From NCBI GenBank assembly GCA_026988135.1, contig JALSLT010000060.1, forward strand, positions 1 to 13,928: a stretch of DNA of 13,928 nt. Reading direction: 5' to 3'. Source of the stretch: Desulfurobacterium sp. (GTDB lineage Bacteria > Aquificota > Aquificia > Desulfurobacteriales > Desulfurobacteriaceae). The position numbers and the translations under genes were made by a program. Shown here piece after piece: positions 1 to 8,064 of this stretch (positions are counted from its first letter, which is position 1; each line of letters begins with the position of its first letter). The notes beneath the pieces are model-generated. The model was not told the origin of the DNA, searched no databases, and saw only the letters and a program-made list of their open reading frames with translations.

Positions 1-744
1 TATCAAAACGATAAGGGAACCCAGTTTGGGTATTGTAGCTAAATATGCAGCTGTTTCATTTGACATACCTTCATAAGCATCAGGAACCCAGAAATGAAAC
101 GGAAAAAGAGCTATTTTAAATAGAAACCCCATAATGAACAAAGATAATCCTACAGTTGCCATAGGATGAGCGGTAAGAGTCCAGCCTATGTTTTTAAATT
201 GGGATAGGAAGGTGGTATGGGCATCGGCATATATGAAAGATAGACCGTACAGGGATATTGCAGTCATTACGGCACTGAACATTATGTATTTGATTCCGGC
301 TTCGGCGGCCTCCTTGCTTTTCGCCCTTAAAGGGACCACAGCGTAGAATGCATATGAAGCGATTTCAAGAGCTATATAAATGGTTATGAGTTCTATGGAA
401 GATGTAAGTAGCATCAATCCAAGGACACTTAAAGATAACAACATGAGGTAGTCCGGCTTTCTTTCCTCTTCCACGGTTTTGTTTTTCACGCCTAAAAAGG
501 AGAATATGAAAAAGCCTGTCGCTATAGTAAGCTTGAAAATTTGAGATAGAAGATCCACTTGATATGTTCCGTAAAACAGTGTTCCGGAGTTAAATAGGGA
601 AGCGGCAGAAACCAAAACGCCAACACCAGTTAGAATCGGGAACCAACTAAAACACTTGTTTAATTTGCTTATAGCTAAGGTAAACAAAACAATCACTATG
701 AAAGTTTGAAAAAGTTCGGGTAAAATAAGTGTAAATCCGTTCAT
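1..744 (-). CDS. nuoN: NADH-quinone oxidoreductase subunit N, N-terminal 248 residues (cut by window edge)
   Basis: Antiporter-like membrane subunit of complex I, the pump next to NuoK in the membrane arm. Reading from the ATG at 744 gives 248 uninterrupted codons to the window edge; the C-terminal half lies outside. The family's charged residues are visible: Glu127 in YIALEIASYAFY (TM5), Lys210 in FKIALFPFHFWVPDAYEG (TM7) and Lys240 (TM8), which match the proton-path residues E133, K217 and K247 of E. coli NuoN. The segment FPFHFWVPDAYEG is typical of NuoN, whereas NuoM has FPFHTWLP. The start overlaps the nuoM stop as ATGA (741-744) and has a GGAG ribosome site seven bases upstream. It is the last gene of the operon visible here. 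The identification is firm; nothing can be said about the missing half. Confidence 0.95.
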   Translation of the reverse strand, partial: MNGFTLILPELFQTFIVIVLFTLAISKLNKCFSWFPILTGVGVLVSAASLFNSGTLFYGTYQVDLLSQIFKLTIATGFFIFSFLGVKNKTVEEERKPDYLMLLSLSVLGLMLLTSSIELITIYIALEIASYAFYAVVPLRAKSKEAAEAGIKYIMFSAVMTAISLYGLSFIYADAHTTFLSQFKNIGWTLTAHPMATVGLSLFIMGFLFKIALFPFHFWVPDAYEGMSNETAAYLATIPKLGSLIVLI

Positions 745-2234
745 CTTTTCTCTCCGAGCCGGATATTATGTGTTTTGATAATTTTTTCACCTGAGTTTTT
801 ATCAATCTGCTGTATTAATGTTTTTACCGAGGGTTCTATAATTTTTATAAAAGGTTTCGGAGCTATACCTATATAGATTACAAAAAATGCAAGAGGTATT
901 AGCATTGTAATTTCTCTTAAATTCAAATCTTTCCAGCCTTTTGCTTTTGAGGGTTCGCCCCATGCAAGTTTTAGTGTGAGTCTTAGCATGTATGCTGCTG
1001 CAAGCATCGCTCCCGGAATTACGATAAGTCCTGTAGGGACGTCCTTGGTAAATGTTCCTATAAGAACCATAGCTTCTCCTATAAAACTGTTGGTTCCCGG
1101 AAATCCGAAAGATGACAACGAAAATAGGAGAAAAAAGCCGATAAATACCGGTAAATATTTGGAAAGTCCCATATTATCGATGATTTCTCTGCTGTGACTT
1201 CTTTCGTAAAGAGCACCTATCATTATAAAAAGAGCGCCGGTTGTTATTCCGTGGTTAAGCATCTGTATTATGGCGCCTTCTATGCCGTACGTGTTGAACA
1301 TAAAGATTCCCAGAGTAACAAAGCCCATATGGGCTACAGATGAATAGGCGATGAGTTTTTTAACATCTGTTTGACCTAAGGCTATAAAGCCTCCGTAAAT
1401 TATTGAAATTATCGACAAAATAATTATTAGCGGAGCGAACTCCATACTTGCTTTTGGAGTTAAGGGAAGACAAAGCCTTAAAAATCCGTAAGTCCCCATT
1501 TTTAAAAGGATAGATGCAAGGATAACACTACCCGCTGTCGGAGCTTCAACATGAGCTGCGGGAAGCCATGTATGGAACGGAAACATGGGAACTTTTATAG
1601 CAAAGGCTATTGTCATAGCTAAAAACGCAAAAATTTGGAATGTCATAGAAAATTGGTGGTTCATTAACTCCGGGATAGAAAATGTCCCTGCACTTTTATA
1701 AAAAGCTATTATTGCCAGAAGTAGAAGGACACTCCCGGCAAGTGTATATAGGAAAAATTTTATAGAAGCGTACTTTTTTCGTGGACCGCCCCAGATAGCA
1801 ATTATAAGGTACATAGGGATGAGAATCGCCTCCCAAAATATATAAAACAGAACAAGGTTAAGAGAAGAAAACAAACCTATACACGCTGCGGTTGTAAGTA
1901 GAAGAGCAACGTGAAACTCCTTTGTTCTCTTTTTTATATATGTCCAGGAGCAAAGGACCGTTAACGGTAATATAAAAACTGTTAGAAGGACCATTAAAAC
2001 ACTTATCCCGTCAATTCCGAGATAATAGTTGAGTCCCATTGATGGAATCCAGGAGCTTTTTTCAACAAACTGGAAGCCACCTTCGGGGTTAAATTTGGTA
2101 ATGATCGGTATTGCTAAAATTATTTCTATCAAACTTACTATGAGAGCGTAAAATCTTACTGTCCTGTCACCTTTTAAAAAAGGGATACCTAACGCAGCAA
2201 CTACTGGAAACAGTATCAATCCAGTTAAAACCAT
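741..2234 (-). CDS. nuoM: NADH-quinone oxidoreductase subunit M
   Basis: Proton-pumping antiporter-like subunit of complex I, in the middle of the membrane arm. The 497 residues (E. coli NuoM has 509) form about 14 transmembrane helices. Key charges are all present: Glu135 in FYIFWEAILIPMYLII (TM5), Lys214 in FAIKVPMFPFHTWLPAAHVE (TM7), Lys245 in SILLKMGTYGFLRL (TM8), His328 in LNHGITTGALF, and Glu387 in FIGEAMVLIGTF. That last position is Glu in NuoM but Lys in NuoL and MrpD, which separates this gene from its two paralogues upstream. The ATG at 2234 has a GGAG-type site in front and lies 15 bases after the preceding stop; the gene ends overlapping nuoN by ATGA. It looks like a normal, complete NuoM with no missing residues. 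Confidence 0.96.
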   Translation of the reverse strand: MVLTGLILFPVVAALGIPFLKGDRTVRFYALIVSLIEIILAIPIITKFNPEGGFQFVEKSSWIPSMGLNYYLGIDGISVLMVLLTVFILPLTVLCSWTYIKKRTKEFHVALLLTTAACIGLFSSLNLVLFYIFWEAILIPMYLIIAIWGGPRKKYASIKFFLYTLAGSVLLLLAIIAFYKSAGTFSIPELMNHQFSMTFQIFAFLAMTIAFAIKVPMFPFHTWLPAAHVEAPTAGSVILASILLKMGTYGFLRLCLPLTPKASMEFAPLIIILSIISIIYGGFIALGQTDVKKLIAYSSVAHMGFVTLGIFMFNTYGIEGAIIQMLNHGITTGALFIMIGALYERSHSREIIDNMGLSKYLPVFIGFFLLFSLSSFGFPGTNSFIGEAMVLIGTFTKDVPTGLIVIPGAMLAAAYMLRLTLKLAWGEPSKAKGWKDLNLREITMLIPLAFFVIYIGIAPKPFIKIIEPSVKTLIQQIDKNSGEKIIKTHNIRLGEKR

Positions 2235-2249
2235 GGAACCACTCCATTA

Positions 2250-4034
2250 TTAATGTAGTATAAAGTAAAGAATCAGAATTATTGCAAATCCGAAAGCTAT
2301 AGAATATTCAACATACTCACTTAGTTTTCCGCTTTGAAGTTTACTCAGAGCGGCACCGCTGTTTTCAACTGCCTTTGCACTTCCGTCAACAACTCCGTCA
2401 ATAACGTTTCTGTCAAATATTGTTGTAAAGTCGGATATACGAATAAGCAATGCAATTCCGACCTTTTTATAGACGGCTGACCAGAAGTTATCAAAAGTGG
2501 CTACAAGATTGGAAAATATCATCATTAACCATTTTGTAAAATCGTAGTACAGATATTGGAGATCGAGTACGATTTTGTCATGGGGTTTGACAACTTTTCT
2601 AAGAACATAGAAGCCAAGACCTGTAAAGCCAAGGAGTTGAACGGTAGCAAGTATATGTGAAGCTGTATAAGGATGATACTCAACAGGTTGTATAGGTAGC
2701 ATCTTGTATAAAAATTGAGGATAAGAACCTACTAAAATACACATAAATGCTGCCATGGCCATTCCTGCATACATGTTTTTTGGAATAGGCTTTTTAATCT
2801 CACCATCAAATTCTTTTTTATGGAAGAATGCAAAATAGGGTAGTTTTAAACCTACCGATAGGAATGTTCCAACAGCAGCAACTTCAAGACCGAGGGCAAG
2901 TAATTTCATATGTTCTTCAGCCGCTCCTGCTATAACCATTGTTTTCGTTACATAAGCGGCAAAAAGAGGTGCTCCGGAAATTGAAAGTGCACCGACCATA
3001 TAGAAAATCATTACCCATGGTAGTTTATATGCAAGTCCTCCCATTTCTGTAAGTTTTCTTTTTCCTGTTGAGTAGATGATAACTCCAACAGCCATAAAAA
3101 GAAGACCTTTAAACAGTATATCGGCGTAAGCGTGGGCAATACCTCCGTTCAATCCGAGAGCTCCCCCGATACCGATACCTGCTACCATATATCCAACTTG
3201 GGAGATGATGTGGTAAGTTAAAATTTTCCTTGCGTTGTTTTCAATTAGCGCCATTGCTGCACCGAAAATGGTCATAATTGTTCCGGCGATTGCCAAAAGA
3301 TGCATCCCGGCAAACACTGTAGCAAGGGCAAAAACCGCAGTTTTTGTTGTATATGCATTCATAAATACAATACCCGGAACAGTAGAACGGGGATAAGCAT
3401 CATGTATCCAAGCATGTAGGGGCACAATAGCAGCATTTATTGCAAAGCTTACAAAAATTAGCCAATCGTAAAAGTTCAGATTATGAATATCTGCGGATAT
3501 AAAGGCAAATGTTCCCTCGATTTTATATCTTATTAAAATTCCAGCTAGAAGGAATAAACCGCTAACTATATGGAAAAGCAAATATCTGAATGCTACTTTA
3601 GGTGCACAATCGAGATCTTCATTTAGCCATATGAGAAATGCCGAAGCTACTGCTATGATTTCCCAGAATATATAAAGGGTTAGGTAATCTCCAGATAAAA
3701 CACAAGCGATAGCACCACCTACGTATGTTGATGCTGCTACGTGATGCCACGGGTTTTTTACATGCATGGAGAATACCATCGCTATGATAGCTTCTATAGC
3801 AAAAATAGTTATAAATATTGATGACAATGATGATACGTGTGCGGTTAATGTATAGCCGAGATAGTGTCCGATGACATAAGTCCCTGGTTTAACCGTTAAA
3901 GCTACGAGAAGTGCAAGTATTCCCGGAACCGGAAGTAGCCACTTCCATAGGTCATATCTTTTCTTCCCGAGTAACGGCACTATTATCGCAAGAAGGAAGA
4001 AGAATATCGAAGGATGGATAAAATTAGCATTCAT
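2250..4034 (-). CDS. NuoL-position antiporter-like subunit with MrpD-type core and NuoL-like C-terminal arm
   Basis: Membrane subunit of 594 residues in the nuoL position, probably the distal pump of the complex. The core resembles proteins often annotated Na+/H+ antiporter subunit D (IPR family of MrpD/NuoL/M/N), with Glu125 in FWEIIAVASAFLI (TM5), Lys231 in AYTTKTAVFAL (TM8) and Lys309 in DILFKGLLFMAVG (TM12). The usual TM7 lysine is Asn200 (FAINAAIVPLHAWI). My recollection is that Asn is usual in this antiporter subfamily, not a chance mutation. The C-terminus is NuoL-like: FDRNVIDGVVDG at 540-551, LQSGKLSEY at 566-574, then a last transmembrane helix at about 575-593. About 90 residues lie between the last core helix and this anchor, consistent with an amphipathic lateral helix. 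The ATG at 4034 overlaps the previous gene by 11 bases. Calling it NuoL is reasonable by position; ion specificity is unknown. Confidence 0.85.
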   Translation of the reverse strand: MNANFIHPSIFFFLLAIIVPLLGKKRYDLWKWLLPVPGILALLVALTVKPGTYVIGHYLGYTLTAHVSSLSSIFITIFAIEAIIAMVFSMHVKNPWHHVAASTYVGGAIACVLSGDYLTLYIFWEIIAVASAFLIWLNEDLDCAPKVAFRYLLFHIVSGLFLLAGILIRYKIEGTFAFISADIHNLNFYDWLIFVSFAINAAIVPLHAWIHDAYPRSTVPGIVFMNAYTTKTAVFALATVFAGMHLLAIAGTIMTIFGAAMALIENNARKILTYHIISQVGYMVAGIGIGGALGLNGGIAHAYADILFKGLLFMAVGVIIYSTGKRKLTEMGGLAYKLPWVMIFYMVGALSISGAPLFAAYVTKTMVIAGAAEEHMKLLALGLEVAAVGTFLSVGLKLPYFAFFHKKEFDGEIKKPIPKNMYAGMAMAAFMCILVGSYPQFLYKMLPIQPVEYHPYTASHILATVQLLGFTGLGFYVLRKVVKPHDKIVLDLQYLYYDFTKWLMMIFSNLVATFDNFWSAVYKKVGIALLIRISDFTTIFDRNVIDGVVDGSAKAVENSGAALSKLQSGKLSEYVEYSIAFGFAIILILYFILH

Positions 4035-4275
4035 AATAACCCTCTGGACGGCTTATTAAAGGATATATAACCTTCTTCATAATCAAAATTACGGATATTG
4101 AGCAGATAAATCCGAATATTCCCCATGCACCCGGAATTTTTTCCCACTCAAAATGTGGGTTGTGTGGATGGATGAAGAGATTTAATAGGACTGTTAAACC
4201 TAAAATCCCCCACCATAATAGTTTGAGCTTATTGCTGTTGTCCCTTAGTTTTACCAAAATATCGGATATTTTCAT
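4024..4275 (-). CDS. Small two-helix membrane protein of the complex I locus, unknown function
   Basis: An 83-residue protein with two predicted membrane helices, about 18-36 (LWWGILGLTVLLNLFI) and 50-68 (WGIFGFICSISVILIMKK). They are joined by a short loop rich in His, Pro and aromatic residues (HPHNPHFEWEKIPG, 37-50), and the protein ends in RPEGYYEC. I cannot assign a function. From memory, similar small proteins with a PHF-x-WE-x-IPG loop and a YY-acidic tail accompany MrpD-type antiporter pairs in other bacteria; this is not verified. It has the best ribosome site in the region (GGAGG, five bases before the ATG), starts two bases after the preceding gene and overlaps the next by 11 bases, so it is almost certainly translated. 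Its place between two antiporter subunits suggests an accessory membrane-arm subunit. It is not NuoA, J or K, which are all present elsewhere in the operon. Confidence 0.8.
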   Translation of the reverse strand: MKISDILVKLRDNSNKLKLLWWGILGLTVLLNLFIHPHNPHFEWEKIPGAWGIFGFICSISVILIMKKVIYPLISRPEGYYEC

Positions 4276-4277
4276 TT

Positions 4278-5759
4278 TTACCTCCAGATGCTCTGGATTA
4301 AATTAAGGAAGAAATAAGGATAAATCCCTAAAATAAAGGAAAGTATCGCTGTAATAGATAAAGGAATAATCATTGTTAAAGGAGCTTCTTTTATATGCTC
4401 TATGTCTGTTTCCGGTTTCGGTTTTTCAAAAAATCCCTTATACACTATTGGGGCAAAGTAAGCAGCATTAAATAAGGCACTTACGAGAAGGACTACCATA
4501 AAAATAGTTTGATGGACATTTAAGGCTCCTTCAATTATGTACCATTTACTCACAAAGCCTACAGCAGGAGGTAAACCTATCATACTTAAGGTTGCCAGCC
4601 CAAACATTGTGAATGTGATCGGCATTTTTCTTCCTACCCCGGATATTTGACTTACTTTTTTCATATGGGAAGTTACATAAATAGCACCAGCTGCAAAAAA
4701 CAGAGTAATTTTTGAAAACGCGTGTGCCGCTATATGAAAAAGCCCTCCCTGTATAGCTGCGGGAGCGAGGAGGACAACACCGAGAACAATGTATGAAAGC
4801 TGACTTATGGTTGAATAAGCTATTCTTGCTTTTAGGTCATCTTTTGTTAAAGCTATTATAGATGCAAAGATTATTGTAAATGAAGCCAGATATGCCGTAG
4901 GTATATCGAGATGAAATCTTCTCATAAGGTCTATTCCCATTACACAAAGGACAACTCTGGCAATGGAAAACACTCCTGCCTTAACAACGGCAACAGCATG
5001 AAGAAGTGCTGATACAGGTGTGGGTGCAACCATGGCAGAAGGAAGCCAATTATGAAGGGGCATAATGGCAGCCTTGGCTATACCGGCTATATATAAAGCG
5101 TATGTTAAAACAACTATCCAGTGCGGTGTTGTCGTGGGAAAAATTCCTTTGCTAATATCCATGAGGTTGAAATCAAGAGTACCTGCATATACATAAGTCA
5201 AAATCATTGCCGGCAATAGGAATAGTTTTGATGTTCCCATAAGGTAGATAAGATATTTTTTTGCTCCTTCAAGTGCTGTTTCGGTTTGTTCGTGTCCAAC
5301 CAGTGGAAATGTTGCAATTGTGATTATTTCATAGAAAAAGTACATAGTGAAAATGTTTCCGCTAAAAGCAAGACCCAATGCACCGAATATTGCAAATGCA
5401 AAACAGGCGAAAAATCTTGTTTGGGCATGTTCTTTTAGGGAGCGCATATACCCTATGTTATAGCTTGTGGCAAATATCCAAAGGAAGGAAGATACAATCG
5501 CAAATAGTAAGCTCATTCCGTCGGCGGCAAACTTAAACGATATGCCCGGTAAAAGCTCACTTAACTTATATATCAAGACTTTATTGTTTAGAACAGGAGG
5601 TACGAGAGATATCACGGACAGAAAAGTAAGAATGGCAATCACAAAAGAAACTCCTTCCCTTTTGTCTGGAGTTTTTCTGAAAATCACTATAAAAATTGGA
5701 GCTATAGCTGTTAAAATCAATGGAATTAACATTTGCCCGCTTAAAACAAACTCTTTCAT
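4278..5759 (-). CDS. MrpD-like antiporter subunit within the nuo operon (extra complex I pump)
   Basis: A 493-residue polytopic membrane protein of the MrpD/NuoL/NuoM family. It reads as MrpD-like: LHNWLPSAMVAPTPVSALLH (235-254) and KAGVFSIARV (260-269) are typical of Na+/H+ antiporter subunit D and of membrane-bound hydrogenase antiporter subunits. All expected charged residues are present: Glu144 in FYEIITIATFPLV (TM5), Lys229 (TM7), His254 and Lys260 (TM8), His346 and Lys350 in AHAFSKITLFF (TM12). It therefore looks fully competent for ion translocation. It has no lateral-helix arm and ends shortly after the last core helix. It starts three bases after nuoK with an AGAGG site. Since nuoM, nuoN and a NuoL-like gene follow, this is a fourth antiporter-like subunit. 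Whether it carries protons or Na+ cannot be read from the sequence. Confidence 0.88.
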   Translation of the reverse strand: MKEFVLSGQMLIPLILTAIAPIFIVIFRKTPDKREGVSFVIAILTFLSVISLVPPVLNNKVLIYKLSELLPGISFKFAADGMSLLFAIVSSFLWIFATSYNIGYMRSLKEHAQTRFFACFAFAIFGALGLAFSGNIFTMYFFYEIITIATFPLVGHEQTETALEGAKKYLIYLMGTSKLFLLPAMILTYVYAGTLDFNLMDISKGIFPTTTPHWIVVLTYALYIAGIAKAAIMPLHNWLPSAMVAPTPVSALLHAVAVVKAGVFSIARVVLCVMGIDLMRRFHLDIPTAYLASFTIIFASIIALTKDDLKARIAYSTISQLSYIVLGVVLLAPAAIQGGLFHIAAHAFSKITLFFAAGAIYVTSHMKKVSQISGVGRKMPITFTMFGLATLSMIGLPPAVGFVSKWYIIEGALNVHQTIFMVVLLVSALFNAAYFAPIVYKGFFEKPKPETDIEHIKEAPLTMIIPLSITAILSFILGIYPYFFLNLIQSIWR

Positions 5760-5762
5760 TTT

Positions 5763-6077
5763 TTAACCTCTCAGCGTCGCTACTTTATCGGATTCGATAG
5801 TTTTAAATCTCTTGTAAACAATGAGAACTATCGCAAGAATGAGTGTTGTTTCGGCAGCTGCAAGTCCCATTATCAGGAGAGCCCCTATCTGCCCTGTTGC
5901 GCTATCTGCTGTTGTTAACTGTGATGCGGCTACAAGGCTCATTCCGGCACCGTTAAGCATTATTTCAACACCGATTAACATTCCTATAAAGGTTCGTCTG
6001 TATATGATACAGATAGTTCCCATGAAAAGCAGCAATGCTCCAACCATTTGGAACATAGTTAACGGAGAAAGAATCAT
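5763..6077 (-). CDS. nuoK: NADH-quinone oxidoreductase subunit K
   Basis: Small three-helix membrane subunit of complex I, MrpC-related, forming part of the proton path next to NuoN and NuoJ. The length of 104 residues is close to the usual 100. The two functionally important membrane glutamates are seen: Glu38 in GVEIMLNGAGMSL and Glu76 in GLAAAETTLILAIVLIVYKR. The GQIGALLIMGLAAAE stretch is typical of the family. The ATG at 6077 overlaps the nuoJ stop as ATGA, suggesting translational coupling. The stop is three bases before the MrpD-like gene. No anomalies. Confidence 0.96.
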   Translation of the reverse strand: MILSPLTMFQMVGALLLFMGTICIIYRRTFIGMLIGVEIMLNGAGMSLVAASQLTTADSATGQIGALLIMGLAAAETTLILAIVLIVYKRFKTIESDKVATLRG

Positions 6078-6574
6078 TCCTTTTCCCTCCTTCTTTCAAA
6101 ACCTAAAACTACAGCTCCCGCCATTGCTATAAATAATACAATCGATATGAGTTCAAATGGAAGCATGTATGTGGAAAGTAAGGATTTTCCCAGTTCTTTT
6201 AAAGGTAGCTCTTCCGGTGATGTAAAGTTTATTCTACTTCCTGATATTGTAAGAATAAGCACTAAAGCGGCAAGGCCCGCGGGGATAATGCTTCTGATAA
6301 GTCTTGAGGAGCTAAATCCTTCATTGCCCTCAACTCCTGTGAGCATAATCGCAAAGAATATAAGAACTACAACGGCTCCCACATAAATCATTACTTGCAT
6401 TAATGCCATGAAAGGTGCTGCCATGAGAAAATACATTCCCGCAACGCCGAATAGGATAACTATAAGTCCTATGAGTGAGCGGATAATACTCCTGCTAAAT
6501 ATGGCAAGTATTCCACCTGCAATAATTATTAGAGTATATAATGCAAACGCTATATATCCGGTATTTAGCTCCAT
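6074..6574 (-). CDS. nuoJ: NADH-quinone oxidoreductase subunit J
   Basis: Membrane subunit of complex I that couples the quinone-proximal region to the pumps. It has 166 residues and five predicted helices. The conserved third-helix motif YVGAVVVLIFFAIML (64-78) is the site of the pi-bulge rearrangement known from complex I structures. The loop after helix 4 is about 25 residues, and the protein ends in a charged tail (ERRREKE). The ATG at 6574 follows the nuoI stop by three bases with AAGGAG as ribosome site, and the end overlaps nuoK. Length and motifs are normal for the family. Confidence 0.95.
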   Translation of the reverse strand: MELNTGYIAFALYTLIIIAGGILAIFSRSIIRSLIGLIVILFGVAGMYFLMAAPFMALMQVMIYVGAVVVLIFFAIMLTGVEGNEGFSSSRLIRSIIPAGLAALVLILTISGSRINFTSPEELPLKELGKSLLSTYMLPFELISIVLFIAMAGAVVLGFERRREKE

Positions 6575-6577
6575 AAG

Positions 6578-7078
6578 TTACTCCTTCCCGTAGCGTTTAT
6601 TAAAGTCTTCAAGTATATTGTAAACAAAGTCATTTCTTGTTGTTCCGACTATGTAAGGGTAGTTGGAAAAAGTAAGTGTTTTGGTCGGACATACTTCTAC
6701 ACATAAACCGCATACGCTACATAAAGAAAAATCGACATAAAATCCTTCAAGATTTTTGTTTACTTTCTTCTTTTTTTTCCCATCCGGCAGTTCTATCTCT
6801 TCAACCGTTTGTTTTACGTCAAGTTTAATGCAGTTTGACGGGCAGCTTCTTGCACACATTCCGCAGGCGATACATTTGTGAGATTTACCATTTGCAGGAA
6901 CAGGAACAAGCTGTATCACCATCCTAAATCCTTCAAGTGCTTCCTTGCCCACTGTTTTCCACGGATAGTTAACAGTTACTTTCGGTTTTATCATGTACTT
7001 TCCAGTTATCTTCATACCTACAAAGAGGCTTTTTATCCCTTTTAAAATCTCTTTTATCTCTTTGGTTATGGTTGCCAC
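6578..7078 (-). CDS. nuoI: NADH-quinone oxidoreductase subunit I (2 x [4Fe-4S])
   Basis: Peripheral ferredoxin-like subunit carrying the two tetranuclear clusters (N6a and N6b) that pass electrons to NuoB. It has 166 residues. The first cluster motif is Cys69-x2-Cys72-x2-Cys75-x3-Cys79-Pro and the second Cys120-x2-Cys123-x2-Cys126-x3-Cys130-Pro. The N-terminal part (about 1-35) fits the amphipathic helix that lies on the membrane. The linker between the motifs is about a dozen residues longer than in E. coli NuoI and contains five consecutive lysines (101-105). The start is GTG at 7078, supported by AGGGAG seven bases upstream; no better ATG exists nearby. It lies 14 bases after nuoH and 3 before nuoJ. 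Confidence 0.95.
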   Translation of the reverse strand: MATITKEIKEILKGIKSLFVGMKITGKYMIKPKVTVNYPWKTVGKEALEGFRMVIQLVPVPANGKSHKCIACGMCARSCPSNCIKLDVKQTVEEIELPDGKKKKKVNKNLEGFYVDFSLCSVCGLCVEVCPTKTLTFSNYPYIVGTTRNDFVYNILEDFNKRYGKE

Positions 7079-7092
7079 TTTTTACTCCCTTG

Positions 7093-8064
7093 TTAAAACA
7101 GTTTTACAAGTAGTGCTGTTGCAAGGAGATTAAATATTCCTGCAGGTATGAGATATTTCCAGCTTAAGTTTAGAAGTTGGTCGAATCTTACCCTCGGAAA
7201 TGCCCATCTTATCCATAGAATTATGAAACAGAGGATGTACATTTTAAGAAGAAACCACCAAATACCTGAAAAAACAGGTCCTTTCCATCCACCGAGGAAA
7301 AGAGTTGTGATTACGGAGGATGCAACAACTATATGTGTATATTCGGCGAGTACAAACAGACCAAATCCCATTCCTCCGTATTCCGTACTATATCCTGCGG
7401 TTAATTCGCTTTCTCCTTCCGGAAGGTCGAAAGGAACCCTGTTCATCTCAGCAAGGGAAGCTACAAACATTATCACAAACGCAATTGGTTGTAATACTAT
7501 GTTCCATTGCCACGGGAATCCCCCCTGCTTGCTTATTATTTCGGATAAACTTAATGTCCCAGTCATTAGAGTTATCGAGAGAACAACCAGAAGAATGGGA
7601 ACTTCGAATGCTATAAACTGTGAAACGGCTCTTGCCGCTCCGAGTAGAGACCATTTATTGTTTGAACCCAAACCACCGATACAAAGGGCTAAAACGTTTA
7701 ATCCGGAGAATGCAAGTATAATAACGATACCAAGCCCGGAGTTTATAACTGTAAAGGAAGGGCTAAAAGGGATAACCATAAATAGAACGGGAACGGACAT
7801 AAAAGAGAGTATAGGTGCTGTCCAAAAAAGAAAACCATCTGCTTTTTTCGGGGTTATTATCTGTTTGGTCATAAGTTTCACCATGTCAACCATCATCTGT
7901 AAAGAACCGTGAGGTCCTACAGCGTAAGGGCCAAGCCTTCCCTGAATGAAACCGGAAATTTTCCTTTCTCCATATCCGAGAAGGATGGCATTAAATGCTA
8001 TAAACCCGAGAATTAGAAGCATCCCGATAACTATTTTAATAAATGTCCATTCTACTCCACTCAT
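7093..8064 (-). CDS. nuoH: NADH-quinone oxidoreductase subunit H
   Basis: Membrane subunit that forms the quinone tunnel with NuoB and NuoD. The 323 residues are the usual length, with eight or nine helices. Family motifs: ERKISGFIQGRLGPYAVGPHG (33-53, first cytoplasmic loop), SNNKWSLLGAARAVSQFIAF (134-153), the acidic loop AEMNRVPFDLPEGESELTAG (205-224) followed by YSTEYGGM, and WIRWAFPRVRFDQL (284-297). The many loop glutamates belong to the E-channel. The ATG at 8064 overlaps the nuoD stop as ATGA. In the common operon layout nuoE, F and G sit between nuoD and nuoH; this direct overlap shows they are absent here. Confidence 0.97.
   Translation of the reverse strand: MSGVEWTFIKIVIGMLLILGFIAFNAILLGYGERKISGFIQGRLGPYAVGPHGSLQMMVDMVKLMTKQIITPKKADGFLFWTAPILSFMSVPVLFMVIPFSPSFTVINSGLGIVIILAFSGLNVLALCIGGLGSNNKWSLLGAARAVSQFIAFEVPILLVVLSITLMTGTLSLSEIISKQGGFPWQWNIVLQPIAFVIMFVASLAEMNRVPFDLPEGESELTAGYSTEYGGMGFGLFVLAEYTHIVVASSVITTLFLGGWKGPVFSGIWWFLLKMYILCFIILWIRWAFPRVRFDQLLNLSWKYLIPAGIFNLLATALLVKLF

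Noticed and set aside
7148..7912. Open frame of 254 codons on the plus strand
   Set aside because: It lies entirely antisense to nuoH, which has unmistakable family motifs. The plus-strand translation has no recognisable domain.
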